Part shown: positions 45,965 to 55,277 of the stretch, piece after piece
Layout of the letters: the number at the start of each line of letters is the position of its first letter
How positions within the stretch are numbered: position 1 is the stretch's first letter
NCBI RefSeq assembly: GCF_010882175.1
Contig: NZ_WKLH01000001.1
Span: forward strand, 124,001-188,000
Source of the DNA: Mangrovibacterium lignilyticum
GTDB lineage: Bacteria > Bacteroidota > Bacteroidia > Bacteroidales > Prolixibacteraceae
Length of the DNA stretch: 64,000 bases
Direction: 5' to 3'
Translations under genes and position numbers: made by a program
The notes under the pieces: model-generated
What the model was told of the DNA's origin: nothing
The model's input: only the letters and a program-made list of their open reading frames with translations
Database searches by the model: none

Positions 45965-48900
45965 TTAAAAGGTTACACTCAATCCAAAATTGACCGCTTT
46001 GTTTAATGGATAACTATATCCTGCATATCCGGTTTGAACACTTTCTGGATCGAAATCCACCATGTCCGGACTATAAGTCAATAAGTTGAAGCCACTAACA
46101 TATACCCGACACCTATCAACACTAAGTTTGTTTGAAATAATTTTAGGCAAAGTATACCCCAACTCAATATTTTTTAAGCGTACATAATCCGTTTTATGCA
46201 ACCAATAGGTATTTGGCTGATTAACCCAATATTCACCGGTTCTGTTGTAGGTGCGTGGATTTTCTGTGCTTGGATTCAATTCAGTCCATCTATCATCGTA
46301 GAAACTTTTCAGGTAATTTCCAAAATCGCCGGATTCAGTACCTTGATAAAAAACACCGCCTACTGCTCCTTGGAACAAAACATTCAAGTCGAAGCCTTTA
46401 TAGCCGAAATTTAGATTTAAACCTCCTGTAAACAAAGGGGTACGGCTTTTATCATGTCTAACCTTGTCCGTACCGTCGATCATACCATCTTGGTTATAAT
46501 CTTCGAAAATAATATCGCCTGGTCTGGCGCCAGCTAAGTGAGGATAGGCAGCGATTTCGTCCTCAGTCTGAAAGATCCCAATGGCATTATAGTAAAGAGA
46601 CGCGCCCAGCGGGTGGCCGGTAGATTGCTGATAAACAGGTGCTCCTGGTGCTTCATCCCAGAAAAGAATTTTATTTTTTGCATACACACCATTGACCCCA
46701 ATACTATAAGTGAAGTCTGAGGAATGGTTGCTGTATTGCAGGTTGAAATCAAATCCTTGGTTTTGAAATTCACCGATATTCTCATCAGGAAGTGCTAAAC
46801 CGGTAGTTTTAGGCACTGAAGCATTTCGACGTGCCAAAATATTCGTTCTCTTGTTGATAAAATAATCAGCAGTTAAAGCCAACTTTCCATTGAAAAATTG
46901 CAAATCAAAACCTAAATCCTTTTGAGTTGCTGACTCCCAGGTTACACCGATGTTTGGAACGACTCCTTCGTAAAGTACTTTATTCGATTGCGTTCCGCCA
47001 TTATTAACATACGATAATCCGCCAAAAGAATAAGATGAAAGAAACTGATATGGATTAATCAGGTCGTTACCAGTCTGGCCCCAAGAAGCTCTTAATTTTG
47101 CAAAATTAATTACAGGAATATTTTCTTTCCAGAAATTTTCTTCCGAAAGAATATATCCAAGAGAAACTCCAGGGAAGAATCCATAGCGACTTGATTCTTC
47201 AAAGATGTATGACGCTTGGTATCTCCAGACAAATTCAGCTAAATACTTATCCTTAAATGTGTAATTAACCCGACCAAAATAGTTTAATCGTGCCTCTTCA
47301 TAGGCTGAGCCACCGTTATTGATATCTTCCAAACCACCGGCGAAAAGTTGGTCTACAGCTGTCGAAATATAGTATCTTCTATAAGCCCAGAAATCATCTC
47401 CTTTACCGACAATTTTCTCCGCACCAGCCATCAACTTAATATTATGCACATTGGCAATCGTTGTTTCGTAATTTGCCCGGGCACTAGTCAAAATATTCTG
47501 ATTGTCTTTTGCTGATTGGGTAAGCCGGGGATCATCAATCCCTTGCTCCGATCCGATCAAAGCTGGTTCACCATTCTCATCATAACTTACCTGATCCCAT
47601 GAATAAACGGTCCATGGCGTCGCCCAGTTCTTCACAAAGTTGATCGACTTGTCGAGCGAAGCATTTAAGTTTACAGACAGGCCTTCAACCCAAGGAACAT
47701 CTACATTAAGCTGGAAATCAGAATTTAAAACATACCATTTATCTTTCGAGTAACCAGTTTCGTTCGTAACCAGAACTACCGGGTTATCGCCACCTTCCAT
47801 ACCTGGTCCGGGAAGACCATTAGGCCAGTAAGCAGGAATTATTGGTTTTGACCGCATCAATTTGTTGAAAATTTCCGGCGCTCCACGTTGCGGGTAGTTA
47901 CGGTCTTCCAACCGTCCGGATGTATTCATCACGAAATTGATGTACTTATTCAATTTAATATCCAGATTTGATCTGACATCATATTGCTTATATGATGTTG
48001 CACTGTTCCGATAAAATGCATCTTGTGATTTGCCGGAAAGACTGACAAAATAATTAACATTTTCAGTACCTCCTTTAATCGATACATTACCATAAGTTTG
48101 TTCTGACCAAGGTTTTAGCGTTTCATCAATATAGTCGCTATTCGGATATTTCCATGGATCTGATCCGTCGCTGAATTTTTGAATCTCACCTTGTGAATAC
48201 CGAGGATCTCTACCAGCGTATAAATCAATCTCATTCAGCAAGGTAGCATATTCAGACGCGTCAGTCATTTCAGGCATAAGCGTCGGGCGGGTAAGCCCGT
48301 AATTGTAAGTGAAATCCACTGTAGGTTTTCCAACTTTTCCCCTTTTTGTTGTAATTAAAATTACCCCGTTAGCCGCTTGAGCTCCATAGATGGCTGCCGA
48401 AGCATCCTTCAATACTGACATTGTCTCAATCGTACTTGGATCAATACGTTCCAGAGAACGTCCCGGGACGCCATCAACAACGACCAAAGGTGCTGAATTA
48501 CCAAATGTATTAACACCACGAATTAAGATTGAAACACCATCATACCCAGGTTCTCCACCATTGGAGATCGCGACTACTCCCGGCAAGCGTCCTGAAATTG
48601 ACTGGCTCACATTCGTAGCAGGAATGTTTTTCAGGTCATCTCCGTCAACATTAATAACAGAACCGGTAAGCGTGGCCTTTTTCTGAACACCATAACCAAC
48701 GGCAACGACTTCGTCAAGCCCGATCGACTCCTCGGCCATTACAACGTCAATAATGGTCTGTCCTTCAACACCTATTTCCTGTAACTTCATCCCCACAAAA
48801 GAGAATATCAAAGTGGCATCTCCAGGAACATCGGTAATTGTATAGTTACCGTTTCCATCTGTAATGGTTCCATTGGTTGTTCCTTTAACAACGACTGTTA

Positions 48901-49342
48901 CTCCGGGCAGACCTTCGCCGGATGTATCCGTTACTTGTCCTTTAATCGTTTTTGTTTCGCCTACTTGTGCGTTGTTCGAACCTTCTGTTGTTAAAACAAT
49001 TTGCCGGTCAGAGATAACAAATTTCACATTCGTACCTTGAAACAAATCTTCCAATACAGATTTTACTTCTTCCTGATTGGCTGAAACAGATACAACTCTG
49101 TCGATGTCAATTAAGTCTTTATTAAAAAGGAAGTAGTAATTCGTCGAATTTTCAATTTCATTCAAGACACTGATAACCTTGACATTATTGAGTTGAAATG
49201 TCAACTGGGTTTGCTGCGAATAGGACTTAGACGCAAAACCTTGCAGCGCGAAAACCAGAATAAGAAACATACTGAGTTTCATAATCTTCAATACTTTTAA
49301 CAAGCCTCGGGCGTTACCCCTAGCCATTCGATTTTTTTTCAT
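45965..49342 (-). CDS. susC: SusC-family TonB-dependent transporter with N-terminal STN domain, locus 2
   Basis: 1125 residues. After the signal peptide comes an STN (secretin/TonB short N-terminal) domain (about 45-112; LTFQLNNVKVISVLNEIE, NYYFLFNKDLID). Then follow the CarboxypepD_reg-like domain (about 130-200), the plug (LVVVDGVPGR, SVLKDASAAIYGAQAANGVILITTKRG) and the barrel with a YVSGFNLLTYS signature and a final NFGLSVTF. STN domains touch the FecR-type anti-sigma factor, and the matching sigma and anti-sigma genes lie directly upstream. Uptake and gene activation are therefore coupled in this locus. Confidence 0.95.
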   Translation of the reverse strand: MKKNRMARGNARGLLKVLKIMKLSMFLILVFALQGFASKSYSQQTQLTFQLNNVKVISVLNEIENSTNYYFLFNKDLIDIDRVVSVSANQEEVKSVLEDLFQGTNVKFVISDRQIVLTTEGSNNAQVGETKTIKGQVTDTSGEGLPGVTVVVKGTTNGTITDGNGNYTITDVPGDATLIFSFVGMKLQEIGVEGQTIIDVVMAEESIGLDEVVAVGYGVQKKATLTGSVINVDGDDLKNIPATNVSQSISGRLPGVVAISNGGEPGYDGVSILIRGVNTFGNSAPLVVVDGVPGRSLERIDPSTIETMSVLKDASAAIYGAQAANGVILITTKRGKVGKPTVDFTYNYGLTRPTLMPEMTDASEYATLLNEIDLYAGRDPRYSQGEIQKFSDGSDPWKYPNSDYIDETLKPWSEQTYGNVSIKGGTENVNYFVSLSGKSQDAFYRNSATSYKQYDVRSNLDIKLNKYINFVMNTSGRLEDRNYPQRGAPEIFNKLMRSKPIIPAYWPNGLPGPGMEGGDNPVVLVTNETGYSKDKWYVLNSDFQLNVDVPWVEGLSVNLNASLDKSINFVKNWATPWTVYSWDQVSYDENGEPALIGSEQGIDDPRLTQSAKDNQNILTSARANYETTIANVHNIKLMAGAEKIVGKGDDFWAYRRYYISTAVDQLFAGGLEDINNGGSAYEEARLNYFGRVNYTFKDKYLAEFVWRYQASYIFEESSRYGFFPGVSLGYILSEENFWKENIPVINFAKLRASWGQTGNDLINPYQFLSSYSFGGLSYVNNGGTQSNKVLYEGVVPNIGVTWESATQKDLGFDLQFFNGKLALTADYFINKRTNILARRNASVPKTTGLALPDENIGEFQNQGFDFNLQYSNHSSDFTYSIGVNGVYAKNKILFWDEAPGAPVYQQSTGHPLGASLYYNAIGIFQTEDEIAAYPHLAGARPGDIIFEDYNQDGMIDGTDKVRHDKSRTPLFTGGLNLNFGYKGFDLNVLFQGAVGGVFYQGTESGDFGNYLKSFYDDRWTELNPSTENPRTYNRTGEYWVNQPNTYWLHKTDYVRLKNIELGYTLPKIISNKLSVDRCRVYVSGFNLLTYSPDMVDFDPESVQTGYAGYSYPLNKAVNFGLSVTF

Positions 49343-49401
49343 AAATTTGAACGATTAAGTAGTTAAATTTTTGCTGTTTTGACTGCTTTACGAATGGGAA
49401 G
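49343..49401 (-). promoter_or_regulatory. Conserved 5' leader of susC, locus 2
   Basis: 59 bp before the ATG match the leader of the locus 1 susC, including the start context AATTT-ATGAAAAAA. It lies between the anti-sigma gene and susC. No HTCS-type repeats are found here. Confidence 0.5.
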
Positions 49402-49428
49402 GTGTTGGTAGCACCTCCCATTTTTTAG

Positions 49429-50469
49429 TTAGAAATCACTCATTCTTCTTTCATCAATCTCTAATACTATTTTACGGTTTGAAAATGTTCCGTCGGCCAG
49501 CTTCTTCCGGTCAACTTCTTTATATTTTATTGGTGCGGTTAAGGCGATCAAACGCAGAACATCATCTAACGATTCGTTTTCGAATGTTCCGTAGTACTTA
49601 TAATCCTTTAGCTTTTGATCTTTGATTTCAATTTCAACGTGGTACCAGCGACTCAGCCGGACTGCCAGGTCTTCAAATCGCTCATTTTGAATGACTAATT
49701 TGCCGTCGATCCAGGAAACAAGCGCGGCTGCATTGACACGTTCGGTGAAATATTTGCGTTCAGTCTTTTCTAAAACAAACTGTTGATCCGGTAAAAGGCT
49801 TGCCACAGCTTGATTATTGTCATCTAAAACACGGACACTACCTGTCTTCAGAACCACTTTTTCCCGATCCTGATCCGGGTAAGCCAACACACTAAAACTG
49901 GTACCTAATACCTGAACTGTAATTGCGCCGGTTACGACATCGAAGGGATGTTTTTTGTCTTTAACAACCTCGAAGTAGGCCTCTCCTTGTAAGTGAACGA
50001 TCCGGTTCGAATTAAAATTCACCGCGTACTTTAATGTCGACTCACTGTTTAATACGCCGGTCGATCCATCCGGCAGGTGAAATTGAGTTCTCACTCCGGG
50101 AGGACAAATGATCTCGGCCCACGCAGCTTCCTGTTCTGTTGAATTTGTAGCATAGAAATAAATCAGGAATCCGATTGCCAAAGGAATAAACAAAATAGCT
50201 GCTGCGCGTTGAAGTAACGCAAAAAAATGAACGGTCTTACCGGTACCCGATTGCCTGAATTCAAGTTTTGAGCTTACGCTGTTCCATATTGTTTGCTTGT
50301 GGAATCCTTCAACGGGTTCATCTGTGATAGCATCCCACTGCTGTTCTAATTCAAAAAGAAAATCTTCATCTGCCTGTTCTTTATCAAATTCATTTTGAAT
50401 CGAGAAATATTCTTCCCGGGAGTACTTTCCCCGAAAAAAATTCTTGAGTGCTTTTTTTAGATTTTCCAT
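49429..50469 (-). CDS. FecR-family anti-sigma factor
   Basis: 346 residues. A cytoplasmic N-terminal sigma-binding region (about 1-85) is followed by one transmembrane helix (about 88-108; AAAILFIPLAIGFLIYFY). The periplasmic FecR domain (about 120-225) has VRTQFHLPDGSTGVLNSESTLKY and GEAYFEVVKDKKHPFDV, and a DUF4974 domain ends the protein (about 260-330; RFEDLAVRLSRWYHVEIEI). It holds the sigma factor until the STN domain of the SusC next door signals substrate. It starts 83 bp after the sigma gene and is followed by susC after 86 bp. Confidence 0.93.
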   Translation of the reverse strand: MENLKKALKNFFRGKYSREEYFSIQNEFDKEQADEDFLFELEQQWDAITDEPVEGFHKQTIWNSVSSKLEFRQSGTGKTVHFFALLQRAAAILFIPLAIGFLIYFYATNSTEQEAAWAEIICPPGVRTQFHLPDGSTGVLNSESTLKYAVNFNSNRIVHLQGEAYFEVVKDKKHPFDVVTGAITVQVLGTSFSVLAYPDQDREKVVLKTGSVRVLDDNNQAVASLLPDQQFVLEKTERKYFTERVNAAALVSWIDGKLVIQNERFEDLAVRLSRWYHVEIEIKDQKLKDYKYYGTFENESLDDVLRLIALTAPIKYKEVDRKKLADGTFSNRKIVLEIDERRMSDF

Positions 50470-50551
50470 ATTCTTAGGACTATTAATTAAATGCCTACAT
50501 TAAGTAATATGGGTGGGAAAGAAAAACTACGTAGTGAAAATTAGATTTTTT

Positions 50552-51148
50552 TCACTTTTTTTTCTGATCGAGAAATAAATGATAGAATAATAATCCGGCA
50601 ATGTGGTCTTCAGTCAGTTCTTTCTTAAGTTGTTTCAACGCTTCCGAGAGGTGTTTCTCCACCGTCCGTGAAGATATATCCAGCAAAACTGCAATTTCTT
50701 TCGAAGGGATCCCCTTCTTTTTACTCAGCAGAATAATTTCTTTTTGCCTGGGCGGTAACTGATCGATATATTTTTCAACCAAGTCGAGTAGTGATTTGTA
50801 GTCGATGCTCTCTTCTGTTCTGTTGTCAAATTCAATAGCATAATCGAGAATCTCATGCTTGTAATAATTTTCACGACTCTGCTTGACGAAGAACTCCCGA
50901 ATACGATTGAATGTAATTTTAAAAAGATAAGACTTAAAAGACAACTCGGTGTTTATCGCCTCACGAACATTCCAAACTTTAATAAATACATCCTGTACAA
51001 CCTCTTCGGCTTCTTCGTTCGATTTTAAATAACCCTTTGCGAAAACGAAAATACGTTTTGCATACTGGTCAAACAAAGACTGAAAAGCTTTCTTATCACC
51101 CTGTTTTAAACCGTCAACTAACTCTTTTTCACTTCTTGATTTGACCAC
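50552..51148 (-). CDS. ECF RNA polymerase sigma factor
   Basis: 198 residues, a Bacteroidota-type extracytoplasmic-function sigma factor. Region 2 (about 15-85) has FDQYAKRIFVFAKGYLKSNEEAEEVVQDVFIKVW, and region 4 (about 130-180) has LPPRQKEIILLSKKKGIPSKEIA with a helix-turn-helix ISSRTVEKHLSEALKQLK. It is first in the locus 2 operon and most likely drives the susCD-GH42-PKD genes when released from the FecR-type anti-sigma factor. The C-terminal tail (EDHIAGLLFYHLFLDQ) is usual for the group. Confidence 0.93.
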   Translation of the reverse strand: MVKSRSEKELVDGLKQGDKKAFQSLFDQYAKRIFVFAKGYLKSNEEAEEVVQDVFIKVWNVREAINTELSFKSYLFKITFNRIREFFVKQSRENYYKHEILDYAIEFDNRTEESIDYKSLLDLVEKYIDQLPPRQKEIILLSKKKGIPSKEIAVLLDISSRTVEKHLSEALKQLKKELTEDHIAGLLFYHLFLDQKKK

Positions 51149-51559
51149 ATCAACTCATTGAATAACAACTCTTCATTTAATTTCTTTTTACAGAATAATC
51201 GAATAGATTCATCTTAAGAATTAAATACGATTAACAAAGATTGAAAAAAAAAGGATTATACCAAACAATAAAATATTAGAATTAATCAGTTTATCCGGCA
51301 AGAGCTGCAGACTTCCGGGATAGTTGACCAATTAAAAACTAGCGACTAGGCTTCCATCGGGTTCTTCTAAGCGGAAGGCTTTTCTCAGAACCCAAGCTTT
51401 ACTTCAAACTGCCTTCTTTTTGCTTGACGTAACTCCATTAAATATGATTTAAGGTTTATAAAATAAGCTGGGAGTCTGGAATGATTCCCCCCTTTAGTAT
51501 CTGCATAACTTATGCAAACTGGTGGTCGTATTTATTTATAAAAGCAACCATTAATAGAA
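51149..51559. other. Intergenic stretch with one hairpin
   Basis: A 411-bp AT-rich gap between the divergent sigma gene and a damaged plus-strand gene. GGGTTCT (51359-51365) pairs with AGAACCC (51387-51393). An AATCTTTG element near 51230-51240 in sigma-gene sense resembles a -7 box with one mismatch. Nothing else stands out. Confidence 0.35.
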
Positions 51560-52314
51560 ATGAAGAATTTACTATTTATTGTTGTTTGCCTTTCAATAAT
51601 TCTCTTACCTAGCAAATTGCTATTTGCGCAAAAGATTATTGCAATTGATGAAGAACTGAATGCCAATAGTACTCGAATAGAAGTAACCGTTAAAGGCCTG
51701 ATTCCAAAATACAAATTCGGAGAGTTTGAGATGATTTCAAGGAAAACAGGGTGGATGACTACCACCAACAAATTCCAGTTTTATTTTGATTTCACCGATG
51801 AAGGGAAATTAAACAGAAATTTTCTTTCGTCATAGTTAATCAAGGGATAGATACATTGGAGGTAAATGCCGGGATATTGACCAATTACAAACACCTTGAA
51901 ATAAAATCATCCAGAATACAACTAAAAGATACTAAATATTTTACATGCTCAATAGCACGAAGTACTGATACTATCTGTTGGATAATGTCTTTAACCTATC
52001 AATCCGGACTATATGTTGAAGATAATTTTCAAGTTGAAGGAGTAATAACGGATGGATTGAGACAAATCGTTATCAAGCCAATACATAAATGGTCCAATGG
52101 GAAGTCAACTCCTATGAATTATATTATTGGCTATGAATTTTATATGGATGATAAATGTCAAGCTGCATTACAGCCGCCTAAAAGTGGTTCATACAAAAAT
52201 ACATTTGTGTGGTTAAGAGATAACTTATCGGAAGAGCTGAAACCGATATTGGCTGCAGCTGATATTGCGTTATTAGAGTTGCTACAAAAACGTGATTCTA
52301 TGGACATCGACTAA
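51560..52314 (+). pseudogene. Hypothetical exported protein split by a frameshift
   Basis: The first part (51560-51835) begins with a signal peptide (MKNLLFIVVCLSIILLPSKLLFAQ) and runs 91 codons to TAG at 51833. A second open frame follows in the -1 register to 52314. Reading the second frame from about 51819 gives KFSFVIVNQGIDTLEVNAG, which joins the first part smoothly, so loss of one A in the run near 51817-51824 explains the break. The joined product would be about 251 residues. I do not recognise the family. The context is a two-gene plus-strand pair between sigma factor and GH3 genes. Confidence 0.6.
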
Positions 52315-52350
52315 AGTTAGTTAGCTAAGTAACACCGAAAATTAACAGCC

Positions 52351-52728
52351 ATGAAAAAAATAGTTGTTGTTGGAATATTGATTGTATTTGCAACTATTAA
52401 CTGTTTTACACAAGGCGCCGTACCTCATTCTAAAAGGCATAAGCCTCAGGAAGAACTTAATAATACAACTGTTTTTGCACGTGTGTATAATATGCAGGGA
52501 AAAAAGATTGCTATGGGGAAAATACTGTTCATCTCAGCAGAGTCTCTTCAGCTATATAGAGAAGAGAAGACTACAATCATTCCTATTATCGATATTGGCA
52601 TAATAAGAACAAAGCATTCCGGAGGCAACAATGTTCTTTGGTGTGCAGCAATTGGTGCAGTTGGAGGAGCCATTTTTGCGGGGCTAGAGAATAGCGGAAA
52701 GACTATTGGGGCTGATGGAGCAGGTTAG
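52351..52728 (+). CDS. Small exported protein with glycine-zipper tail, probably truncated
   Basis: 125 residues with a signal peptide (MKKIVVVGILIVFATINC). The middle (TVFARVYNMQGKKIAMGKILFISAESLQLYR) looks like a small beta domain, and the end is a glycine-rich hydrophobic stretch (AAIGAVGGAIFAG). The frame ends at TAG 52726-52728 inside the glycine pattern, then continues in the same frame as AGAILGSAPGILMGELTTLF to TAA at 52909-52911, slightly overlapping the convergent GH3 gene. An amber mutation of a longer glycine-zipper protein is likely. It starts 37 bp after the preceding damaged gene. Confidence 0.55.
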   Translation: MKKIVVVGILIVFATINCFTQGAVPHSKRHKPQEELNNTTVFARVYNMQGKKIAMGKILFISAESLQLYREEKTTIIPIIDIGIIRTKHSGGNNVLWCAAIGAVGGAIFAGLENSGKTIGADGAG

Positions 52729-52860
52729 GCGGGTGCAATACTTGGTAGTGCACCGGGAATCCTTATGGGTGAACTCACAACCCTTTTTAAGAATCCCAAA
52801 TCTTTCCAGGCGAAGCACCAACAAGGCGCTCCGCTGAAAAGAAAATCGTTAAAAAGTGAA

Positions 52861-55173
52861 TTATTTATAAGTACCCACCCGCGAATCATCAATGAGACCC
52901 TGCCAGTTTAAACCAAAAGCGAAGTCGTACTGATTTCCATCCGAGTCGGTATAGGGAGTCATGTCGCGAGGAACATCTTCAAATTGTTCCTCCACGGTTT
53001 TCATATTGGCAGGCATTTGGAACGGAAGTAAAGCAGAGGGCTCAACTGCTCCCGAAATAATCTCCAGCAGCGCTTGATCCTGTACGCCCATATGGACTAA
53101 AATAGCCGAGGTGGACGGTTCAATTTCCGAGAAAACCATTGGTTTGCTAACGTGTGCCACAACAATCACCGGCTTGTCCCCCATCTCCTTTTTCGTATTC
53201 AAGACCATTTCCATATCGCCGCTATTGTTCGTTTTTACCGTTTTGCCTTTATAGCTTCGATTGGTGAAATCTTCAAACGGACTGCCACCTGCCAGACTTT
53301 CGTCGCGAGCAGCAACCGCTTTGTAGGGACTGTATTGCAAGCTGATTGGCACATAGCCTGTGCCTCCTTTTTCCAGATCTTTTCCATCGTAGCCAACGCC
53401 GCCATCGGGATTTTTCACACCCACCAAGGCAAAGTCGGCCTCAGCAGGAGATGCCACGACTTCAAAGTAATGTTTGACGACTTCAAGGTTAAACGGAATC
53501 TCTTGCTTCTCGGGAACTTCGAAACCAAACCAGTTTTTGGTGGCTGGTACAACCCGCTCCGGAATATAGACCTTCAGCTGTTTCTTCAACGGCAATGTCT
53601 GTTCATGATTTTTCAACAGGACGATCGTGCGCAGCTGAGCTTCGTAGCCGGATTTCATGTAATCAGGATTACCAACAACCTGCTTTGTTTTGGCCACATC
53701 GAGGTATGGATTTTCGAACAAGCCAACCCTGAAGATATTTCGAAGTAAGCGAACCGCAGAACGCTCGAAACGCTCCCGCATAGCTGTTTCGCCATATTTG
53801 GCAACACCCATTTGGTATGCTTCGATAACCGGCCCCATATCGTTATTGCCACCAAACTGATCGACACCGGCTTCCAAGGCCTTGAAATGACGTTCAGACT
53901 CCGTTAATCCTTCTACTCCCCAGCATTTTCCCTCGAAGCGTTCGACGCTGGTGGTATTTTTCGTAATCATCCAATCGGTGCAAACCACGCCATCGTAACC
54001 ATACTTTTCACGTAGTAAGTCCGTGATCAGATACCTATTGTAACTGTTGCCGACTTCTTCGCCATTCACGGTATCGCGCTGCCACGAAATGGTGTAATAA
54101 GGCATTACTGCTGCTGCTTTCGAGGTTTTTCCCTTTAGTTTGAAAGCACCTTCAGTAAAAGGCTTCAGATGATCAGCCAAATTATTACCGGGATAAACTG
54201 CATAAGCGCCATAGCCAAAATGGGCATCGCGACCACCTTCTTCTGGTCCGCCACCCGGCCAGTGTTTCACCATAGCATTCACACTGCCATACCCCCAGCC
54301 GTCGGCAACTTCTTTATCACCGGTTGATGTCTGCATGCCATCAACATAAGCACGAGCCATATCGGTTGCCAGATCCGGATCTTCCCCCATAGTGCCGTCG
54401 AAACGGCTCCAGCGTGGTTCGGTTGCCAAATCAATTTGTGGTGACAGTGCCGTAGCAATTCCCAGCGCCCTGTATTCCGAGGCGGCGATCTCACCAAACT
54501 GACGCATCAATTCGGGATCGAAGGAAGCTGCCAGTCCCAACGTACTTGGCCACATCGAGATTTTACCTCCTGCTCCGGCATTGTACTCGGCATATGAATC
54601 GCTGCCATGGCGCGGATCGGAACTGGTGTTTACCGGAACTCCCAGGATAAAACCTTCAACATAAGCCTGCGCGTTGTTATTCCACTGTGCAGCAACTGCC
54701 GGGCTTTCGACCGAAGTAATCAGCACATGTCTTAGGTTATCATCTTTCAGGAATTTTAACTGTGTATCGGACAAATCGCTGAGTTCTGCACCGCTCTCAT
54801 CAAACGCTTTTCCGTTGTAGGTACCACCGTAAAAGCCGGTTCCTCGTGCAGGAATTGCCTGGTGAGCACTGTAAAGCATCAGTCCGGCAATTTGCTCGAC
54901 GGTCATCTGAGAAGCCAAATCCTGAGCTCTTTGATCAACCGGCAATCGCCAGTCCTCATAAGCATCGAGCTTCCCGTTACGATTCAAATCTTTAAAGGCA
55001 TAACCTTTTTCTGTTATCAAGTTGACACCGCTAGTGGGCGAATATCCCAAGCTGGGACCACCGGATTGCGACACCAAATTATAGCTATCTTTTTCCTCAG
55101 TCGTAATATCGGGGCTACAACTTCCAGTAAAAAGGAAGGCAGCTAATAGTAGGATATAATCGTACTTCTGCAT
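52861..55173 (-). CDS. GH3 glycoside hydrolase, lipoprotein
   Basis: 770 residues, lipobox FLFTGSC (Cys19). An EF-hand-like piece (FKDLNRNGKLDAYEDW) precedes the (beta/alpha)8 domain with SSDPRHGSDSY, RWSRFDGTMGEDP and KHWPGGGPEEGGRD; the likely nucleophile is Asp in VVCTDWM. The alpha/beta sandwich domain follows (about 510-760). GH3 members remove beta-linked glucose, xylose or N-acetylglucosamine from non-reducing ends. The KHWPGGG signature is typical of beta-glucosidase and beta-xylosidase groups. A second GH3 gene lies 104 bp upstream in the same direction, so the two are probably co-transcribed. Confidence 0.9.
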   Translation of the reverse strand: MQKYDYILLLAAFLFTGSCSPDITTEEKDSYNLVSQSGGPSLGYSPTSGVNLITEKGYAFKDLNRNGKLDAYEDWRLPVDQRAQDLASQMTVEQIAGLMLYSAHQAIPARGTGFYGGTYNGKAFDESGAELSDLSDTQLKFLKDDNLRHVLITSVESPAVAAQWNNNAQAYVEGFILGVPVNTSSDPRHGSDSYAEYNAGAGGKISMWPSTLGLAASFDPELMRQFGEIAASEYRALGIATALSPQIDLATEPRWSRFDGTMGEDPDLATDMARAYVDGMQTSTGDKEVADGWGYGSVNAMVKHWPGGGPEEGGRDAHFGYGAYAVYPGNNLADHLKPFTEGAFKLKGKTSKAAAVMPYYTISWQRDTVNGEEVGNSYNRYLITDLLREKYGYDGVVCTDWMITKNTTSVERFEGKCWGVEGLTESERHFKALEAGVDQFGGNNDMGPVIEAYQMGVAKYGETAMRERFERSAVRLLRNIFRVGLFENPYLDVAKTKQVVGNPDYMKSGYEAQLRTIVLLKNHEQTLPLKKQLKVYIPERVVPATKNWFGFEVPEKQEIPFNLEVVKHYFEVVASPAEADFALVGVKNPDGGVGYDGKDLEKGGTGYVPISLQYSPYKAVAARDESLAGGSPFEDFTNRSYKGKTVKTNNSGDMEMVLNTKKEMGDKPVIVVAHVSKPMVFSEIEPSTSAILVHMGVQDQALLEIISGAVEPSALLPFQMPANMKTVEEQFEDVPRDMTPYTDSDGNQYDFAFGLNWQGLIDDSRVGTYK

Positions 55174-55277
55174 GGTTTAGGTTAGGTGGGTTAGGTGGAA
55201 AGGCAAAATACGCGGTCGGTAATGATCCCCGCCCCTTTGAAGAAGCGGAGATCAAGAATTATCTACAAACGAAAAAC

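Noticed and set aside
53152-53748. 198-codon open frame antisense to the GH3 gene
   Set aside because: It lies wholly within the conserved GH3 sandwich domain and has no start signals.
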